Part shown: one piece after another, positions 5,672 to 6,365 of the stretch
Position numbering within the stretch: position 1 is the stretch's first letter
How the letters are laid out: every line of letters starts with the position of its first letter
Origin: an uncultured Clostridium sp.
GTDB taxonomy: Bacteria; Bacillota_A; Clostridia; TANB77; CAG-508
DNA: 6,365 bases
Direction of reading: 5' to 3'
Assembly (NCBI GenBank): GCA_947244675.1
Contig: CAMXLV010000093.1
Span: forward strand, 1 to 6,365
Made by a program: the position numbers and the translations under genes
The notes under the pieces: model-generated
Database searches by the model: none
What the model was told of the DNA's origin: nothing
What the model saw: the letters and a program-made list of their open reading frames with translations, nothing else

Positions 5672-6365
5672 AGTTTTAGCTTTAATTTTATTAATATCTG
5701 TTTTTTTATTATTTCTGTACAATGACTATAGCAATAAACTTATTAAAGATAGAAAAGAATATGTTATGACAAATGGTTCTACAAAGTTTGCTCATATAAG
5801 TATTGATGACGTTATTAATATTTTTGATGATTTGAAAAAAAATCAATATGAAAGTATATTTGAAAATAAGTTTCTTTCTAAATTAAGTGATATGCATAAT
5901 AAATATGGTACAAAATTTTCACTTTTTGTTTTTTATGAATTTAATGATAAATCATTAAATGGAACTCCTACCAAATACAAAGATGAATTTATTAAAAATG
6001 CAGATTGGTTAAAATTTGGATTTCATGCATATTCAAATGAAAGTAAATACGAATATGATTACGATAATATTGAAAATGAATACTTAAAAACGATTGAAAT
6101 TTTAAAGTCTATTGTGGGTGAAGAATCAATTACAAATATTGTGAGATTAGATAGATTTGTTTTATCAGAGAATAATCTTGAGAAGCTTAATTCTAATGAA
6201 ATATTAATTAACGGTCTATTAGGAGCAGATACAGACAATAGACCAGACTATTATTTAGAAGAGGAAGAAAATCGTATTTTATTTTCTGATGATTATTATT
6301 ATGATGATGATACAAATGTATTTTTTTATAATACAGATTTAAGATTAGAAAATGTGCCACTTTTG
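5655..6365 (+). CDS. Divergent NodB-like polysaccharide deacetylase, membrane-anchored (3' end outside window)
   Basis: The frame is open from the ATG at 5655 to the last base of the window, giving 237 residues with no stop, so the C-terminus is missing. Residues 1-6 are basic and 7-22 are hydrophobic, forming an uncleaved signal anchor that would place the rest outside the cell. The first strand HISIDDV (47-53) has the DD pair of the NodB motif 1 (usually TFDDG). KFSLFVFYEF (87-96) looks like the next barrel strand, and WLKFGFHAYSN (119-128) like motif 2 with His124. The second motif-2 histidine expected four residues later is Asn128. VRLDRF (163-168) sits where the R-x-P motif usually lies. 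NodB enzymes remove N- or O-acetyl groups from glycans using an Asp-His-His metal site; this protein may use a different third ligand or act as a binding or structural domain. It overlaps the radical SAM gene by 17 nt. An acidic and tyrosine-rich stretch lies at 201-219. Confidence 0.6.
   Translation, partial: MKKRNKVLALILLISVFLLFLYNDYSNKLIKDRKEYVMTNGSTKFAHISIDDVINIFDDLKKNQYESIFENKFLSKLSDMHNKYGTKFSLFVFYEFNDKSLNGTPTKYKDEFIKNADWLKFGFHAYSNESKYEYDYDNIENEYLKTIEILKSIVGEESITNIVRLDRFVLSENNLEKLNSNEILINGLLGADTDNRPDYYLEEEENRILFSDDYYYDDDTNVFFYNTDLRLENVPLL

Noticed and set aside
4580..6365. RiPP (radical SAM modified peptide) system
   Set aside because: No small precursor peptide gene, peptidase or peptide exporter adjoins the radical SAM gene within the window; all neighbours are glycan genes.
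1..6365. Mobile elements, CRISPR arrays, tRNA or rRNA genes
   Set aside because: I saw no transposase motifs, regularly spaced repeats, or tRNA/rRNA-like conserved sequence on either strand; the only strong inverted repeat is the terminator.

Overview
The window is very AT-rich DNA, roughly a quarter GC by eye. It uses AGA, TTA and ATA codons heavily and has purine-rich Shine-Dalgarno sites close to the starts. This fits a low-GC Bacillota (clostridial, erysipelotrichial or streptococcal type); Fusobacteriota cannot be excluded, and nothing here fixes the genus. All supported genes are on the + strand. Their content is that of a cell-surface polysaccharide (capsule or exopolysaccharide) biosynthesis locus.

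Layout: bases 1-255 hold the 3' end of a membrane protein gene, most like the C-terminus of an acyltransferase-3 family glycan O-acetylase. A perfect inverted repeat with a T-run (254-291) ends that transcript. A strong sigma-A type promoter with an extended -10 (349-377) then starts a new unit with a leader of about 80 nt. The operon carries a GT2 glycosyltransferase (465-1475), an EpsG/Wzy-type polymerase (1487-2593), a second GT2 glycosyltransferase (2602-3567), a polysaccharide pyruvyl transferase family protein (3564-4580), a radical SAM protein with a partial SPASM-like C-terminus (4580-5671), and a membrane-anchored, divergent NodB-like polysaccharide deacetylase (from 5655, running off the window at 6365). 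Gene junctions are 11 nt or less, or overlap, so this looks like one co-transcribed and largely translationally coupled operon that continues downstream.

Inferred logic: the two GT2 enzymes add sugars to a lipid-linked repeat unit and the EpsG-like protein polymerises the units. The pyruvyl transferase family protein, radical SAM protein and NodB-like protein would decorate or modify the glycan. The initiating phosphoglycosyltransferase, flippase and chain-length regulators are not in the window. The least explained part is the 3' half: a radical SAM enzyme of unknown substrate tightly coupled to a deacetylase-fold protein that appears to lack one of the usual metal-binding histidines.
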